Shown here: positions 42,116 through 51,539 of the stretch, one piece after another
How the letters are laid out: each line of letters opens with the position of its first letter
How positions within the stretch are numbered: the first letter of the stretch is position 1
From: an uncultured Bacilli bacterium
GTDB lineage: Bacteria; Bacillota_I; Bacilli_A; RF39; UBA660
DNA: 64,000 nucleotides
Reading direction: 5' to 3'
NCBI GenBank assembly: GCA_910584655.1
Contig: CAJUBJ010000004.1
Location: 1-64,000, forward strand
Notes under the pieces: generated by a model
The model's input: the letters and a program-made list of their open reading frames with translations, nothing else
What the model was told of the DNA's origin: nothing
Databases searched by the model: none
Position numbers and translations under genes: made by a program

Positions 42116-44215
42116 ATGGACGATAAATTAAAGATATTTTGGAATTTGGATGTATTAGTAAAAATGTGTCGTTCAAAAAGTGATGGTCCATCTTTACGCA
42201 TTGAAGAAGTAGAAATAGAAGAGAAAATTAAAGCTTACAATCAAGAAATAGAAGAAATAAAAGCTCTTTCTGAAGAAGATAGTTACGACACTAGTGCAGA
42301 AATGGCTGATAGAAATATTGAAATAATAACAAAGAAACAACTTCAGGCTTTAAAAAATGACTTAAAAGAAAAAAATAAGGAATTAACAAGCTTAAAAGAA
42401 AAAGAAACTACATTATATGAAAAAACATCATTATTAAGGGAAAATAAGGCTAGTCAAGAAAAATACATTATTAGTATGCAAGAACGCATAGGTGAGGCAG
42501 TAAATAGCGAAATTATAGATCGATATAATTCTTTAATTGCTGAAACAAGCGAAAAAATAGCTCAAATAAATGAACAATTAAATGAACAAAATGTCTCATA
42601 TGAAGAAGTTCAACAATCAATTATCGAAATTACAGATATAATAAATGAAATCGAAGATAAAATAGAGAAAAAGAAAAAGCTATTACTAGAGACACAAGCA
42701 AACTTAGAAAATAAAGATAATTATATAGATAAATCTAAAAAGGAAAAAAATAATAAACGCATTGTTGATTTAGAAAATAAAATACAAAAGCTAAGTTGTC
42801 GACTTGAGGAAATAAAGAAAGATCCAAAATATCTTGAAAGCAAAATAAAAGATGTTATAAACGCCAAGACTGATATTAATGAGGCAAAAAACTATTTATT
42901 ACAACTTATAAATCAAGTTATAAAAATTCGATATATAAATGTACCAGCAGATAATGCCTTAGAAGAAGAACTTTTAAGAGCAACACAAGCAAGAGATTCT
43001 TTTGCAAATGAAATAGATCAGAAAACTTATAATATATTAGAAGCTAATACACCAGAAAAAGTACGCATCGAATTTCTTACAGAAAGAATTGAAAAATGGC
43101 AAAATGAATTAAAAGAATTAGAAAATAAAATATCTCAAATAGACAAAGATCAACAATATGACTATGAAAGTAAAAATACAGCTTTAGCAAACATGATTAA
43201 AGTTATGAAAAAAGATTTACTTGAATATGAAAGAGCATACAACGAAGCTCCAGATATAAATATTGGTGCAAAGGCTAGTTTAAAAGCCGCCTTAGATGAG
43301 AAAAAGGAAGATATAGTTGAAGCAGAAAAAATTGCAACGTCATTTAAAAATGATGAAGCAGAAGACATAAACACTGCAACAAGAACTATTAAATATGAGT
43401 GTGATAAAATAAACAAAAACATCTCTCAAGCCGAAATAGAAATAGCTACGATAAGAAACCGTTTAACTTCTAAAAAATCTGGACTAATTGATATCACATC
43501 ACGTAATAAAGACAAAGATATATTAAAAGAATTAGCACAAACTGTTATAGATATTAAACATCGTCGTCAATTTCCAGAAACACCACTTGATATAATAAAA
43601 AGATTAGAAGAAGATTTAAAAATAAATTTAAGTAATGAAATCGATTTAAATTATATAGAAGAAACTTCAAAGATAGAAACAAAAGACTATGAAGATTACA
43701 TTAAAACAGAAGAACTAGAAATGATAGAAGATTTAGATGAAAATCTTGATACAATAACTGAGCCTAAACGAGGTATAAAAGTAATAAATGAAGCAGAAAT
43801 AACTTTTCCAAGTGATAATGAAGAAAATGATGGTGAATCAGAATCAGAATCAAGATTAAAAGCTGCGATATTAGAAGTTTCAAATAACGAGGAAAACATA
43901 GCCAATAATAATCTTGTTGAAGAAAATACTGTAGAAAATGTTAATTTTGAAGATAGCTCTATTACAGATAATAACAATTCTATTATAGATGAGAATTCTG
44001 ATTCAGAAAATGCACTTGAAATAAAAGAAGAAGCAGATTATAATCAAGACAATGAAGAAGAGCCATTAGATATTGCTGAAATAATTAATGAAAATAATCC
44101 AAGTATAACAACAGAGAATATAGAAGAAAATGAAGCAAATCAAAATGCTTTTATTGGGCAAGACATAGAAGATGAGCTAGATCAATATATAAATAGTTTA
44201 AGAAATCAAGAATAA
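42116..44215 (+). CDS. Long acidic coiled-coil protein, unknown function
   Basis: I do not recognise the family. The 699-residue protein has no signal peptide or membrane segment. A short start (residues 1-30) with FWNLDVLVKMCRS precedes a coiled coil from about 30 to 470, rich in Glu, Lys, Ile and Leu. The last 170 residues are very acidic and Asn/Ser/Glu-rich, probably disordered. Long coiled coils of this sort can act as scaffolds or cytoskeletal parts. The gene has its own promoter (42055-42083) and an AGGGTGTG-like site, and a small gene starts 16 bases after it. Confidence 0.75.
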   Translation: MDDKLKIFWNLDVLVKMCRSKSDGPSLRIEEVEIEEKIKAYNQEIEEIKALSEEDSYDTSAEMADRNIEIITKKQLQALKNDLKEKNKELTSLKEKETTLYEKTSLLRENKASQEKYIISMQERIGEAVNSEIIDRYNSLIAETSEKIAQINEQLNEQNVSYEEVQQSIIEITDIINEIEDKIEKKKKLLLETQANLENKDNYIDKSKKEKNNKRIVDLENKIQKLSCRLEEIKKDPKYLESKIKDVINAKTDINEAKNYLLQLINQVIKIRYINVPADNALEEELLRATQARDSFANEIDQKTYNILEANTPEKVRIEFLTERIEKWQNELKELENKISQIDKDQQYDYESKNTALANMIKVMKKDLLEYERAYNEAPDINIGAKASLKAALDEKKEDIVEAEKIATSFKNDEAEDINTATRTIKYECDKINKNISQAEIEIATIRNRLTSKKSGLIDITSRNKDKDILKELAQTVIDIKHRRQFPETPLDIIKRLEEDLKINLSNEIDLNYIEETSKIETKDYEDYIKTEELEMIEDLDENLDTITEPKRGIKVINEAEITFPSDNEENDGESESESRLKAAILEVSNNEENIANNNLVEENTVENVNFEDSSITDNNNSIIDENSDSENALEIKEEADYNQDNEEEPLDIAEIINENNPSITTENIEENEANQNAFIGQDIEDELDQYINSLRNQE

Positions 44216-44231
44216 AAAAGGAGATGATACA

Positions 44232-44477
44232 ATGAGTCTAAGAACTAACACTATAATAAGTTTAGAAAATAACGAAAAATATGTTGTATTAAATGAAACA
44301 ATGTATGGTGGAGTAAAATACTTTTTAGTAATGGGTGTAGATGAAAATAAAGATATCATTCCAACAAATGTTGCAATAGTAGAAGAGATAATAGATGGTC
44401 AGGATACTTATGTTGATAGAGTAAAAGACCCAGAATTAATTATTATTTTAACTAGAATACTAAAATCACAAATATAG
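44232..44477 (+). CDS. Small DUF1292-like protein
   Basis: The 81-residue protein looks like the DUF1292 group of small Firmicutes proteins: a beta-rich pattern with the middle stretch GVKYFLVMGVDENKD and acidic residues near the end. It is soluble. It follows the coiled-coil gene by 16 bases with AAAAGGAGATG and shares its terminator, so the two belong together. The function of the family is unknown, and the match is by general pattern only. Confidence 0.6.
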   Translation: MSLRTNTIISLENNEKYVVLNETMYGGVKYFLVMGVDENKDIIPTNVAIVEEIIDGQDTYVDRVKDPELIIILTRILKSQI

Positions 44478-44498
44478 CAGAACCTCTCTGCTATTTTT
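44474..44498 (+). terminator. Intrinsic terminator
   Basis: A perfect 8-bp stem ATAGCAGA/TCTGCTAT with a 5-base loop is followed by five T. It covers the stop of the DUF1292-like gene. Confidence 0.8.
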
Positions 44499-44507
44499 CT
44501 TTGCTCA

Positions 44508-44536
44508 TTGACTTTCACTTACTTTTATAGTAGTAT
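44508..44536 (+). promoter_or_regulatory. Promoter of the unknown membrane protein
   Basis: TTGACT and TAGTAT are 17 bases apart, 24 bases before the start codon. Confidence 0.65.
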
Positions 44537-44559
44537 AGCAATCAAAAAGGAGAATACAT

Positions 44560-45405
44560 ATGAATCTAATTACATTAATAATTCAAATGATACTTACAAT
44601 ACCTTTAACAATAATACTTAATGTATTTAAAGCCAAAGAAAATAGAAGATTAAACCATATACTTATCCCATCAATGTATATAATAATTATTGCTGCATTA
44701 ATGCCTATGGTAAAAGAAAATATTTATTTGATTGTAATATTTGAAATATTTGTTAGAAATTTTTATATAACAAATATTACTAATCAAGATGTAGAAGTAA
44801 GTAACACAATGTTTATTTTTGAAAGTTTATTAAGTATCGCCTTAAGTTTATTTACTTACAATTACTTTATAGGTGCTGTTGAATCTGTAATACCGAATCC
44901 TGAAGATATTAAACCATTCATCTGGTTCTTAATCGTGATTTATATTGTCGGACTTTACAAACTATCAACAAAAGGAAAATTAGAAAAAGAAAAAACTAAA
45001 ACCACAACGAGAAAAAAAGAGCAGATAATAATGCAATATGCTAAATATAAAAACATGTATTCTTCAATAGTAAAAAGTAAAAATGAAGTAATAAATAATC
45101 TTACTTATGCTATTATGATTCATAATAATTACCAAAATCCAAAAATATATCGTAATATAAATGCCTATATAGGAGCAGTTACGAAAAAAGAAACTGAATA
45201 TGGAATAATGAGAATAAAATCTTACAATCGTATATCAGACGAAGAAAGTATAAAGATAACAATATCAAACTTTGAAAAGGAATTAAAAAACAGTAAACTT
45301 AAAGAAAATGAAAAAATAAATAAATTATTAAAAGAGTATAAGATAGAAGAACAACAAGATATTCAAAACATATATAAAGACATTATTGAATTTCTAAAAA
45401 AATAA
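44560..45405 (+). CDS. Unknown membrane protein with soluble C-terminal domain
   Basis: I do not recognise the family. The 281-residue protein has about five hydrophobic segments in residues 1-135. A Lys/Thr-rich linker (about 137-152) leads to a helical cytoplasmic-looking domain (about 155-281) that contains IMIHNNYQNPKIYRNINAY and a GIMRIKSY stretch, and ends Lys/Glu-rich. It has its own promoter and terminator and stands alone before the pheST T-box. The start follows AAAAGGAG. It may be a membrane-tethered regulator, but nothing in the sequence proves that. Confidence 0.65.
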   Translation: MNLITLIIQMILTIPLTIILNVFKAKENRRLNHILIPSMYIIIIAALMPMVKENIYLIVIFEIFVRNFYITNITNQDVEVSNTMFIFESLLSIALSLFTYNYFIGAVESVIPNPEDIKPFIWFLIVIYIVGLYKLSTKGKLEKEKTKTTTRKKEQIIMQYAKYKNMYSSIVKSKNEVINNLTYAIMIHNNYQNPKIYRNINAYIGAVTKKETEYGIMRIKSYNRISDEESIKITISNFEKELKNSKLKENEKINKLLKEYKIEEQQDIQNIYKDIIEFLKK

Positions 45406-45434
45406 AACTTTTATTTAAAGATAAAAGTTTTTAT
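45404..45434 (+). terminator. Terminator before the T-box
   Basis: A perfect 11-bp stem (45404-45414 with 45421-45431) with a 6-base loop is followed by T-rich bases. Confidence 0.85.
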
Positions 45435-45481
45435 TATTTTAATTTGATTTAACTTATTTAATGTGTTAAAATACATTTTAG

Positions 45482-45699
45482 AAAACGTTGAAGACGAACT
45501 AAGTAATTATATTGAGTTCTTAACTTAGAGATTAAATGTCACCGGCTGAAAACATTTAAAGATAAACAATGTAATGAAATTCATCGTTGGAGTTAGACCC
45601 GCAAATAGATGCGTTATATCTATACTAAAGAGCTAGATTTCTAGAATTAGGGTGGTACCGCGGAATATAATTTCGTCCCTTGGTTTTAGATTTTTTTTA
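45482..45699 (+). promoter_or_regulatory. T-box leader of pheST, tRNA-Phe responsive
   Basis: The conserved T-box AGGGTGGTACCGCGG lies at 45649-45663, ahead of a T8-type run (45691 onward) that ends the terminator form. The basal stem I pairs 45485-45492 with 45581-45588 with one mismatch. A TTC Phe codon (45580-45582) followed by A sits where the specifier should be. Uncharged tRNA-Phe would bind here and let transcription go on into pheS. The bases between 45435 and 45481 are AT-rich, with no clear -10. Confidence 0.85.
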
Positions 45700-45713
45700 T
45701 TGGAGGTAAAAAT

Positions 45714-46757
45714 ATGAAAGAAAAAGTAGAAAATTTAAAACTTGAAGTTGCTGAGAAACTAAAAAACACCACAAGTCTTAAAGAAGTTAATGACATTAAA
45801 GTTGAATATCTTGGAAAGAAAGGACCAGTTAATGAATTAACTTCACATATGAAAGAACTTAGTGTTGAAGAGAAAAAAGAATTTGGAAAGTTACTAAATG
45901 ATTTAAAAACAGAATTAACAACAAGTATTGATACTAAGATTAAATACTATGAAGAGGAAGAACTTAATAGAAAGCTTTCTAATGAAAAAATTGACGTAAC
46001 ATTACCAGCTACTAAAATTCCTGTAGGAGCACCAAATATCCTAGAGAAAATAGTAGAAGAAGTAGAAAGTGTTTTTATGTCTATGGGGTATGATGTAGTA
46101 GATGGCCCAGAAGTAGAAGAAGATAAATATAACTTTGAACTTTTAAATATTCCAAAAGGTCATCCTGCACGTGATGCACAAGATACATTCTATATTGAAG
46201 ATGAATCAATATTACTACGTAGTCAAACATCACCAGTTCAAGTAAGAACAATGCTTGCTGCTGGAGGTAAAGAACCAGTAAGAATGATATGTCCTGGTAA
46301 AACATATCGACGTGATGCTGATGATGCAACTCATTCACATCAATTTATGCAAATAGAAGGTCTTTTAGTAGATAAAGATATTAAACTATCTGACTTAAAA
46401 GGTACTTTCGAAGTAATGGCAAAAAAATTATTTGGTGAAGATTGTATAGCAAGACTTCGTCCAAGCTATTATCAATTTACAGAGCCATCTGTAGAAATGG
46501 ATATATCTTGTTTTGCCTGTAAAGGTAAAGGCTGTCCTTTATGCAAAAACACTGGATGGATTACAGTAAGTGGAGCAGGTATGGTTCACCCAAATGTTTT
46601 ACGTAATGGTGGGTATGATCCAGAAATATGGTCAGGATTTGCCTTTGGCTTCGGAGCAGAACGTCTAGCGATGCTTAAATATGGAATAAATGATATTAGA
46701 ACATTTTATCAAGCAGATTTAAGAGAATCAGCAAATTTCGATAGAAAGGAAGTGTAA
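45714..46757 (+). CDS. pheS: Phenylalanine--tRNA ligase subunit alpha
   Basis: PheS is the catalytic subunit of the alpha2-beta2 enzyme that charges tRNA-Phe. The 347-residue protein has an N-terminal coiled coil (about 1-85) and class II motifs: GPEVEEDKYNF, LLRSQTSPVQ, FMQIEGL and the C-terminal GFGAERLAMLKYGI. The start follows AGGAGGT. It lies four bases before pheT. Confidence 0.98.
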   Translation: MKEKVENLKLEVAEKLKNTTSLKEVNDIKVEYLGKKGPVNELTSHMKELSVEEKKEFGKLLNDLKTELTTSIDTKIKYYEEEELNRKLSNEKIDVTLPATKIPVGAPNILEKIVEEVESVFMSMGYDVVDGPEVEEDKYNFELLNIPKGHPARDAQDTFYIEDESILLRSQTSPVQVRTMLAAGGKEPVRMICPGKTYRRDADDATHSHQFMQIEGLLVDKDIKLSDLKGTFEVMAKKLFGEDCIARLRPSYYQFTEPSVEMDISCFACKGKGCPLCKNTGWITVSGAGMVHPNVLRNGGYDPEIWSGFAFGFGAERLAMLKYGINDIRTFYQADLRESANFDRKEV

Positions 46758-46760
46758 TAT

Positions 46761-49127
46761 ATGATAAGTTTAAATTGGGTAAAAGATTATGTTGACATTG
46801 AAAATGAAAACTTAAAAGAATTGGCAGTTAAAGTTACTAAGGCTGGTGTCAATGTTGAAAAAGTTATAAATAGTCATATAGATAACCTTGTAATTGGAGA
46901 AGTATTAGAATGCATAGACCATCCAGATAGTGACCATTTGCATATATGCCAAGTGAATGTAGGAAAAACTACCACACAAATAGTATGTGGTGCTCCTAAT
47001 GTAAAAGTAGGAATAAAAGTTTTAGTAGCACTACCAGGATGTATACTTCCAGGCGAATTCGAAATTAAAGCAGGTAAAATACGTGGTCAAGAATCAAACG
47101 GAATGATATGTGCTTTATTTGAATTAGGAATAGAAGAAAAAACAGAAGAAACATATGCTAAAGGTATTGAAGTACTAGAAACAGATTTAGAGCCTGGTAC
47201 TGATGCAAATATATATTTAGGTAAAGATGACACATTATATGAATTAGATGTTCATAAACATCGAAATAATGATTGTTATTACCATATAGGATTCGCTTAT
47301 GAAGTAGCAAGTATTTTAGGTAAAAAAGTTACATTACCAGAAGACAGCCATAATGAAATAGAAGATAATGTAAATAATCATATATCTCTTAAAGTAGAGA
47401 CAGAAAAATGTCCATACTATACAGCCAAAATGGTTACAGGTGTAGAAATAAAAGAATCTCCTGATTTCATTAAGAAAAGACTTATATCAGCAGGAATGAG
47501 ACCTATAAATAATGTTGTTGATATATCAAATTACGTAATGTTAGAATATGGACAACCACTTCATTTCTTTGATAAAAATAAGCTAGGAGATAATATCTTA
47601 GTTAGACAAGCAAAAGAGAATGAAACAATTATTACATTAGATGGTCAAAAAAGAGATTTATTAACTAGTGATATACTTATAACAGATGGAGATAAACCAG
47701 TATGTATAGCTGGTGTTATGGGTGGAGAAAACACAGATGTTGACGAAACAACAAAAGATATTTTAATTGAAAGTGCAATATTTGATGCTGTAAGTATTAG
47801 ATACACATCATCTCGTTTAGATTTACGTAGTGAAGCTTCAATAAGATATGGAAAAGGATTATCTTATGAATACACAGATAAAGCTTTACAAAGAGCATGT
47901 TATCTTCTAGAAAAATATGCTAATGCAACAGTATTAAGTGGAATCGTATCGCATGATACATTAGATAAAACAGAAAAAATAGTTACATTCAAAACTAAAG
48001 AAGTTTCAACATTACTTGGTCTTGAATTAACAAATAAAGATGTAGAAACAGAACTTGATCGTTTAATGTTTAATTATAAATTAGATAAAGATATATTTAC
48101 TGTAACTATTCCTCGTCGTAGATTAGATATTGATCCAAATGTTAATGATATAGCCGAAGAAATAGGTCGTTTATATGGATATGAAAATCTAGTATCTACA
48201 TTACCAAGTATTCCAACACGTCGTGGTGTATATGTAGGAGATGTTGGTATAAGAAAAGACATTTCTAAAAGACTTAGAACACTAGGACTTAATGAAGTAA
48301 AAAATTATACATTAACAAGCCCTGATATGGCATCTAAGTTTAAATATGAAAATAAAAAACAAATTACATTACCAAATCCAATGAGTAGTGATAAATCAAT
48401 AATTAGAACATCTTTATTACCATCATTAGTAAATAATTATGAATATAACAAAGCTCGTAATATAAAAGATGTTAATATTTATGAAATAGCTAAAACATAT
48501 GACTCAGAATACAATGAGGACACTAAAGTTTCAATTCTTATGAAAGGAAACTACTTAATAAATGAATGGCAACATACAGTAGTTAAATGTGACTTTTATT
48601 GCTTAAAAGGAATAGTAGAAAATTTACTTGACTATTTAGGTTTTAAAAATAGATATAGCTTTGAATCATGCGAAGCTCCAGAAATGCATCCAGGTATATG
48701 TGCAAAAATTCTATTAGATAGAAAAGAGATAGGAATAATAGGACGTATCCATCCTTCATTTAAGAAAGATGAAGTATACGTAGCAGAATTATCTATGACT
48801 GTTCTATTTGAATCAACAGTTAAACCATTAAAATTTAAAGAAGCTTCTAAATATCCAGAAATAACTAAAGATGTTGCTTTCGTTATAGAAAATGAAGTTG
48901 AAAGTGAAGTTATTAAAACACAAATAAAAAAATCTGGTGGAAGATTACTTGATAGCATTGAAGTATTTGATATTTATGCTAATGTTGAAGAAGGTAAAAA
49001 GTCTATTGCATATAAATTAGTTTTTAAAGATCAAAATAGAACACTATCAGATGAAGAAGTAATGGAAGTATTTAATAAGATAATAAATGAAGTAGAAGCA
49101 AAGACAGGAGCCAAGTTAAGAGGATAA
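46761..49127 (+). CDS. pheT: Phenylalanine--tRNA ligase subunit beta
   Basis: PheT holds the editing and tRNA-binding parts. The 788-residue protein has the N-terminal tRNA-binding EMAP-like domain (about 40-150; HPDSDHLHICQVN and IVCGAPN), the B3/4 editing domain, B5, and the C-terminal FDX-ACB anticodon-binding domain (about 695-788). Length and order are standard. The start follows GGAAGTG within the end of pheS. Confidence 0.97.
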   Translation: MISLNWVKDYVDIENENLKELAVKVTKAGVNVEKVINSHIDNLVIGEVLECIDHPDSDHLHICQVNVGKTTTQIVCGAPNVKVGIKVLVALPGCILPGEFEIKAGKIRGQESNGMICALFELGIEEKTEETYAKGIEVLETDLEPGTDANIYLGKDDTLYELDVHKHRNNDCYYHIGFAYEVASILGKKVTLPEDSHNEIEDNVNNHISLKVETEKCPYYTAKMVTGVEIKESPDFIKKRLISAGMRPINNVVDISNYVMLEYGQPLHFFDKNKLGDNILVRQAKENETIITLDGQKRDLLTSDILITDGDKPVCIAGVMGGENTDVDETTKDILIESAIFDAVSIRYTSSRLDLRSEASIRYGKGLSYEYTDKALQRACYLLEKYANATVLSGIVSHDTLDKTEKIVTFKTKEVSTLLGLELTNKDVETELDRLMFNYKLDKDIFTVTIPRRRLDIDPNVNDIAEEIGRLYGYENLVSTLPSIPTRRGVYVGDVGIRKDISKRLRTLGLNEVKNYTLTSPDMASKFKYENKKQITLPNPMSSDKSIIRTSLLPSLVNNYEYNKARNIKDVNIYEIAKTYDSEYNEDTKVSILMKGNYLINEWQHTVVKCDFYCLKGIVENLLDYLGFKNRYSFESCEAPEMHPGICAKILLDRKEIGIIGRIHPSFKKDEVYVAELSMTVLFESTVKPLKFKEASKYPEITKDVAFVIENEVESEVIKTQIKKSGGRLLDSIEVFDIYANVEEGKKSIAYKLVFKDQNRTLSDEEVMEVFNKIINEVEAKTGAKLRG

Positions 49128-49152
49128 AAGAGTGAAAATTCACTCTTTTTTT
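49126..49152 (+). terminator. Terminator after pheT
   Basis: A perfect 11-bp stem (49126-49136 with 49139-49149) has a short loop and T run. The bases from 49153 to 49302 show no gene. Confidence 0.8.
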
Positions 49153-49302
49153 ATATCTTTTAATTTATTAATATATAAAGCTAACACAATCATAAGTACA
49201 TACCTTTTTTTGCTGTTTTTAAGCTGTTTAAACTAAAAAAGTTCAAAATATGAATAAGATTACAGAAAAGAATATATACCTTAAAAAGCGTCTAAAAACA
49301 AC

Positions 49303-49331
49303 AAAAAACTTGATATCTCTATCAAGTTTTA
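49303..49331 (-). terminator. Terminator of the cysteine-module surface gene
   Basis: An 11-bp stem (49305-49315 with 49320-49330) lies just downstream of the minus-strand gene, with an A run on the plus strand that reads as a U run in its RNA. Confidence 0.8.
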
Positions 49332-49338
49332 TTTATTA

Positions 49339-51516
49339 CTATTTTTGTCCAGCTGTATAAGACTTAGTTTGTGTTTTAGTTTTACCAGTAAACTCCCAAC
49401 CTTCTAAGTAAGATTTCTCACTCCAAGTATATTTATATGAAGTAGAATTCTCAGTAGTAACATTAGCATCTACTGTAACAGTAGTTTCTTTTGTACATTT
49501 ATCTCCGTTTAAATTATAGTCTGTTGGGCAAGTATAACCTTTTATATCACCTTTAACAATCTTAATACATTTATTTCCTTCTAATTTAGCATCAGAATCT
49601 TCACAATAGTATTTACCTTCTGTTTTAACAACTCTACTACAAGTCATTGTTTCTCCTGTACCAGAAGCAGTAAATCCAGTAGGACAACTATATGAATATT
49701 TCTTTGTAGCAGTAGCACTTATCTTATGTTCACATTTCTTAGTTGTACTATTATATGTATATCCAGTAGGACAAGTATAAGTAGTTTGTCCATAATTTGG
49801 AGTAGCAGTAGTTGTTAATGTACAAGTACTTCCGTTTAATGTACCACCATTAGGACAACTATAATATCCATTACCAGTACTTGGAGTAGCATTATATGTT
49901 TTAGTACAATTAGTTCCATTTCTAGTATAACCAGAAGGACAAGTATAAGTAGTATTTGGAGTAGCATTAGCACTTAAAGTACAAGTACTACCATTTCTAG
50001 TTCCACCATTAGGGCAACTATAAGTTGTATTTGCAGTTGCATTTTGTGTTTGAGTAGTAGTCTTGCTACAAGTAGAACCGCTTCTAGACCATCCACTTGG
50101 ACAAGTATAAGTAGTATTAGTGCTTCTTGTATAGTAAATATATTTATACCATATACCTTTATTACCACAAGGAGATCCACATGTTGCACCAGAGATTGCT
50201 CCTTGTAATACAAGCTTAGATGTTGTTCCTGTATAAGCTTTAGATGAAGATGTATAGTATTGAGTTCCTTTATTTACCCAACTTCCATAAGAAGTAGACG
50301 CACTTGCTGCTTGTGTTTGAGTACTAGATTTAGTACATGTTGAACCATTTCTACTCCATCCACTTGGACAAGTATAAGTTGTACTAGCAGTAGCATTATA
50401 AACTTTATAGCAACTTGAACCATTCTTAGAATATCCAGAAGGACAAGTATAAGTAGTGTTTGAAGTAGCACCTGTAGTTAAAGTACAAGTTTTACCATTT
50501 AAAGTACCACCATTAGGACAACTATAAGAAGTTGAACCAGCATGATATGTAGCATTATATGTTTTTGTACATGTTGTTCCATTTCTAGTATAACCAGAAG
50601 GACAAGTATAAGTAGTATCTCCTTTTTTCTCAGTAGCATCTGTATATTTAATACAATAAGAACCATTTAAAGTATATCCTGTAGGACAAGTATAATCAGT
50701 CCCAACTTCAGTTTTAATAGGTTTTGCAGTTTCAATATGAGACTCTCCATTACCTAATTTAGCATCAACTGTAATAGTTTGATCAGGATTATACACAGGA
50801 GTAGCATCTATAGTAGCACCAGTAGCTTTCTTAATACATTGAGTTCCGTTTTTAGTATATCCTTCAGGACATGTATATATAGTTTTTGTTGTAACTACAG
50901 CTTTTCTATGTTGATAAAGTGTGGTATTTATTACATAACCATCACCTTTAACATCACCTTCAGTTGGTTCATCACGATCAACTATTTCTGTATCAGGACC
51001 ATTATTAGTTGGTGGAGTGTTATTTGCAATTGTTCCTGAACTTGAATTATTACCATTATTAATTATAGTTGTACAAGTTCCGTTAGAACAAATATTAGTA
51101 CATCCAATAGTCTCTAATATATAGTCATTTTGTTCCCCACAACTAAGTTGAACTTTTAAACTATATTCATTATCTGAAAGTTTTGTAACTTCAACTTTAC
51201 TTGTAGATTCATCACAAGTTTTTCCGTCTTTGTCTGTAAAACGGATTAACATTTTATTATCTACCATTTCTTTTAATGTCAAAGATGATTTATCTCCAAC
51301 ATTTTTTGGTAATCTATCCACTGTATAGTAGTTTCTAGCAGCTTCTTTCATTGTTTTTATATTATTAGTATATACAGTATCATAGAATACTCCTAAATCA
51401 GCTTTTGGAAATAACCATAACAACAAAAGAACAAATAAACCAAACATTATTATTTTTATTATGATATCTTTCCAGTTTATGCCGATTCTGTAAGTAACAT
51501 TATCATTATCGTACAT
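49339..51516 (-). CDS. Membrane-anchored surface protein with about 14 cysteine-pair modules
   Basis: The 725-residue protein has one N-terminal membrane helix (about residues 20-40) and an N-terminal domain (about 45-145) that contains YYTVDRLPKNVGDKSSLTL and two or three Cys. An acidic Asn/Pro/Thr-rich linker follows, then about 14 modules of 22-30 residues in the form Y-x-C-P-x-G-(Y/W/G)-x-x-N-G-x-x-C-x-K/L. Each module has two Cys that could form a disulfide outside the cell. One module carries a 60-residue insert with its own Cys pair. The rest is rich in Thr, Ser and Asn. I do not know the family; an adhesin or ligand-binding surface protein is likely. It is the second gene of an operon with the J-domain protein (23-base gap), and AGGAGGAA precedes the ATG. 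Confidence 0.8.
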   Translation of the reverse strand: MYDNDNVTYRIGINWKDIIIKIIMFGLFVLLLLWLFPKADLGVFYDTVYTNNIKTMKEAARNYYTVDRLPKNVGDKSSLTLKEMVDNKMLIRFTDKDGKTCDESTSKVEVTKLSDNEYSLKVQLSCGEQNDYILETIGCTNICSNGTCTTIINNGNNSSSGTIANNTPPTNNGPDTEIVDRDEPTEGDVKGDGYVINTTLYQHRKAVVTTKTIYTCPEGYTKNGTQCIKKATGATIDATPVYNPDQTITVDAKLGNGESHIETAKPIKTEVGTDYTCPTGYTLNGSYCIKYTDATEKKGDTTYTCPSGYTRNGTTCTKTYNATYHAGSTSYSCPNGGTLNGKTCTLTTGATSNTTYTCPSGYSKNGSSCYKVYNATASTTYTCPSGWSRNGSTCTKSSTQTQAASASTSYGSWVNKGTQYYTSSSKAYTGTTSKLVLQGAISGATCGSPCGNKGIWYKYIYYTRSTNTTYTCPSGWSRSGSTCSKTTTQTQNATANTTYSCPNGGTRNGSTCTLSANATPNTTYTCPSGYTRNGTNCTKTYNATPSTGNGYYSCPNGGTLNGSTCTLTTTATPNYGQTTYTCPTGYTYNSTTKKCEHKISATATKKYSYSCPTGFTASGTGETMTCSRVVKTEGKYYCEDSDAKLEGNKCIKIVKGDIKGYTCPTDYNLNGDKCTKETTVTVDANVTTENSTSYKYTWSEKSYLEGWEFTGKTKTQTKSYTAGQK
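49490..50885 (-). repeat. Tandem cysteine-module repeats
   Basis: About 14 coding units of 65-90 bases are repeated in frame, many sharing identical stretches such as the code for TYTCPSG. The high identity between distant units suggests ongoing recombination or gene conversion. Confidence 0.85.
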
Positions 51517-51539
51517 ATTAATTCCTCCTATTCATTATT

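Noticed and set aside
49153..49302. Small gene between pheT and the surface protein
   Set aside because: No open frame with a binding site is found; it holds only the approaches of two terminators.
49490..50885. Repeated short motifs on the minus strand as CRISPR or satellite
   Set aside because: They keep frame inside a long open reading frame and encode cysteine modules with protein-level constraint.
50779..51039. Plus-strand 86-codon frame opposite the surface protein
   Set aside because: It is antisense to the linker region, is Ser/Ile/Cys-rich low complexity and has no binding site.
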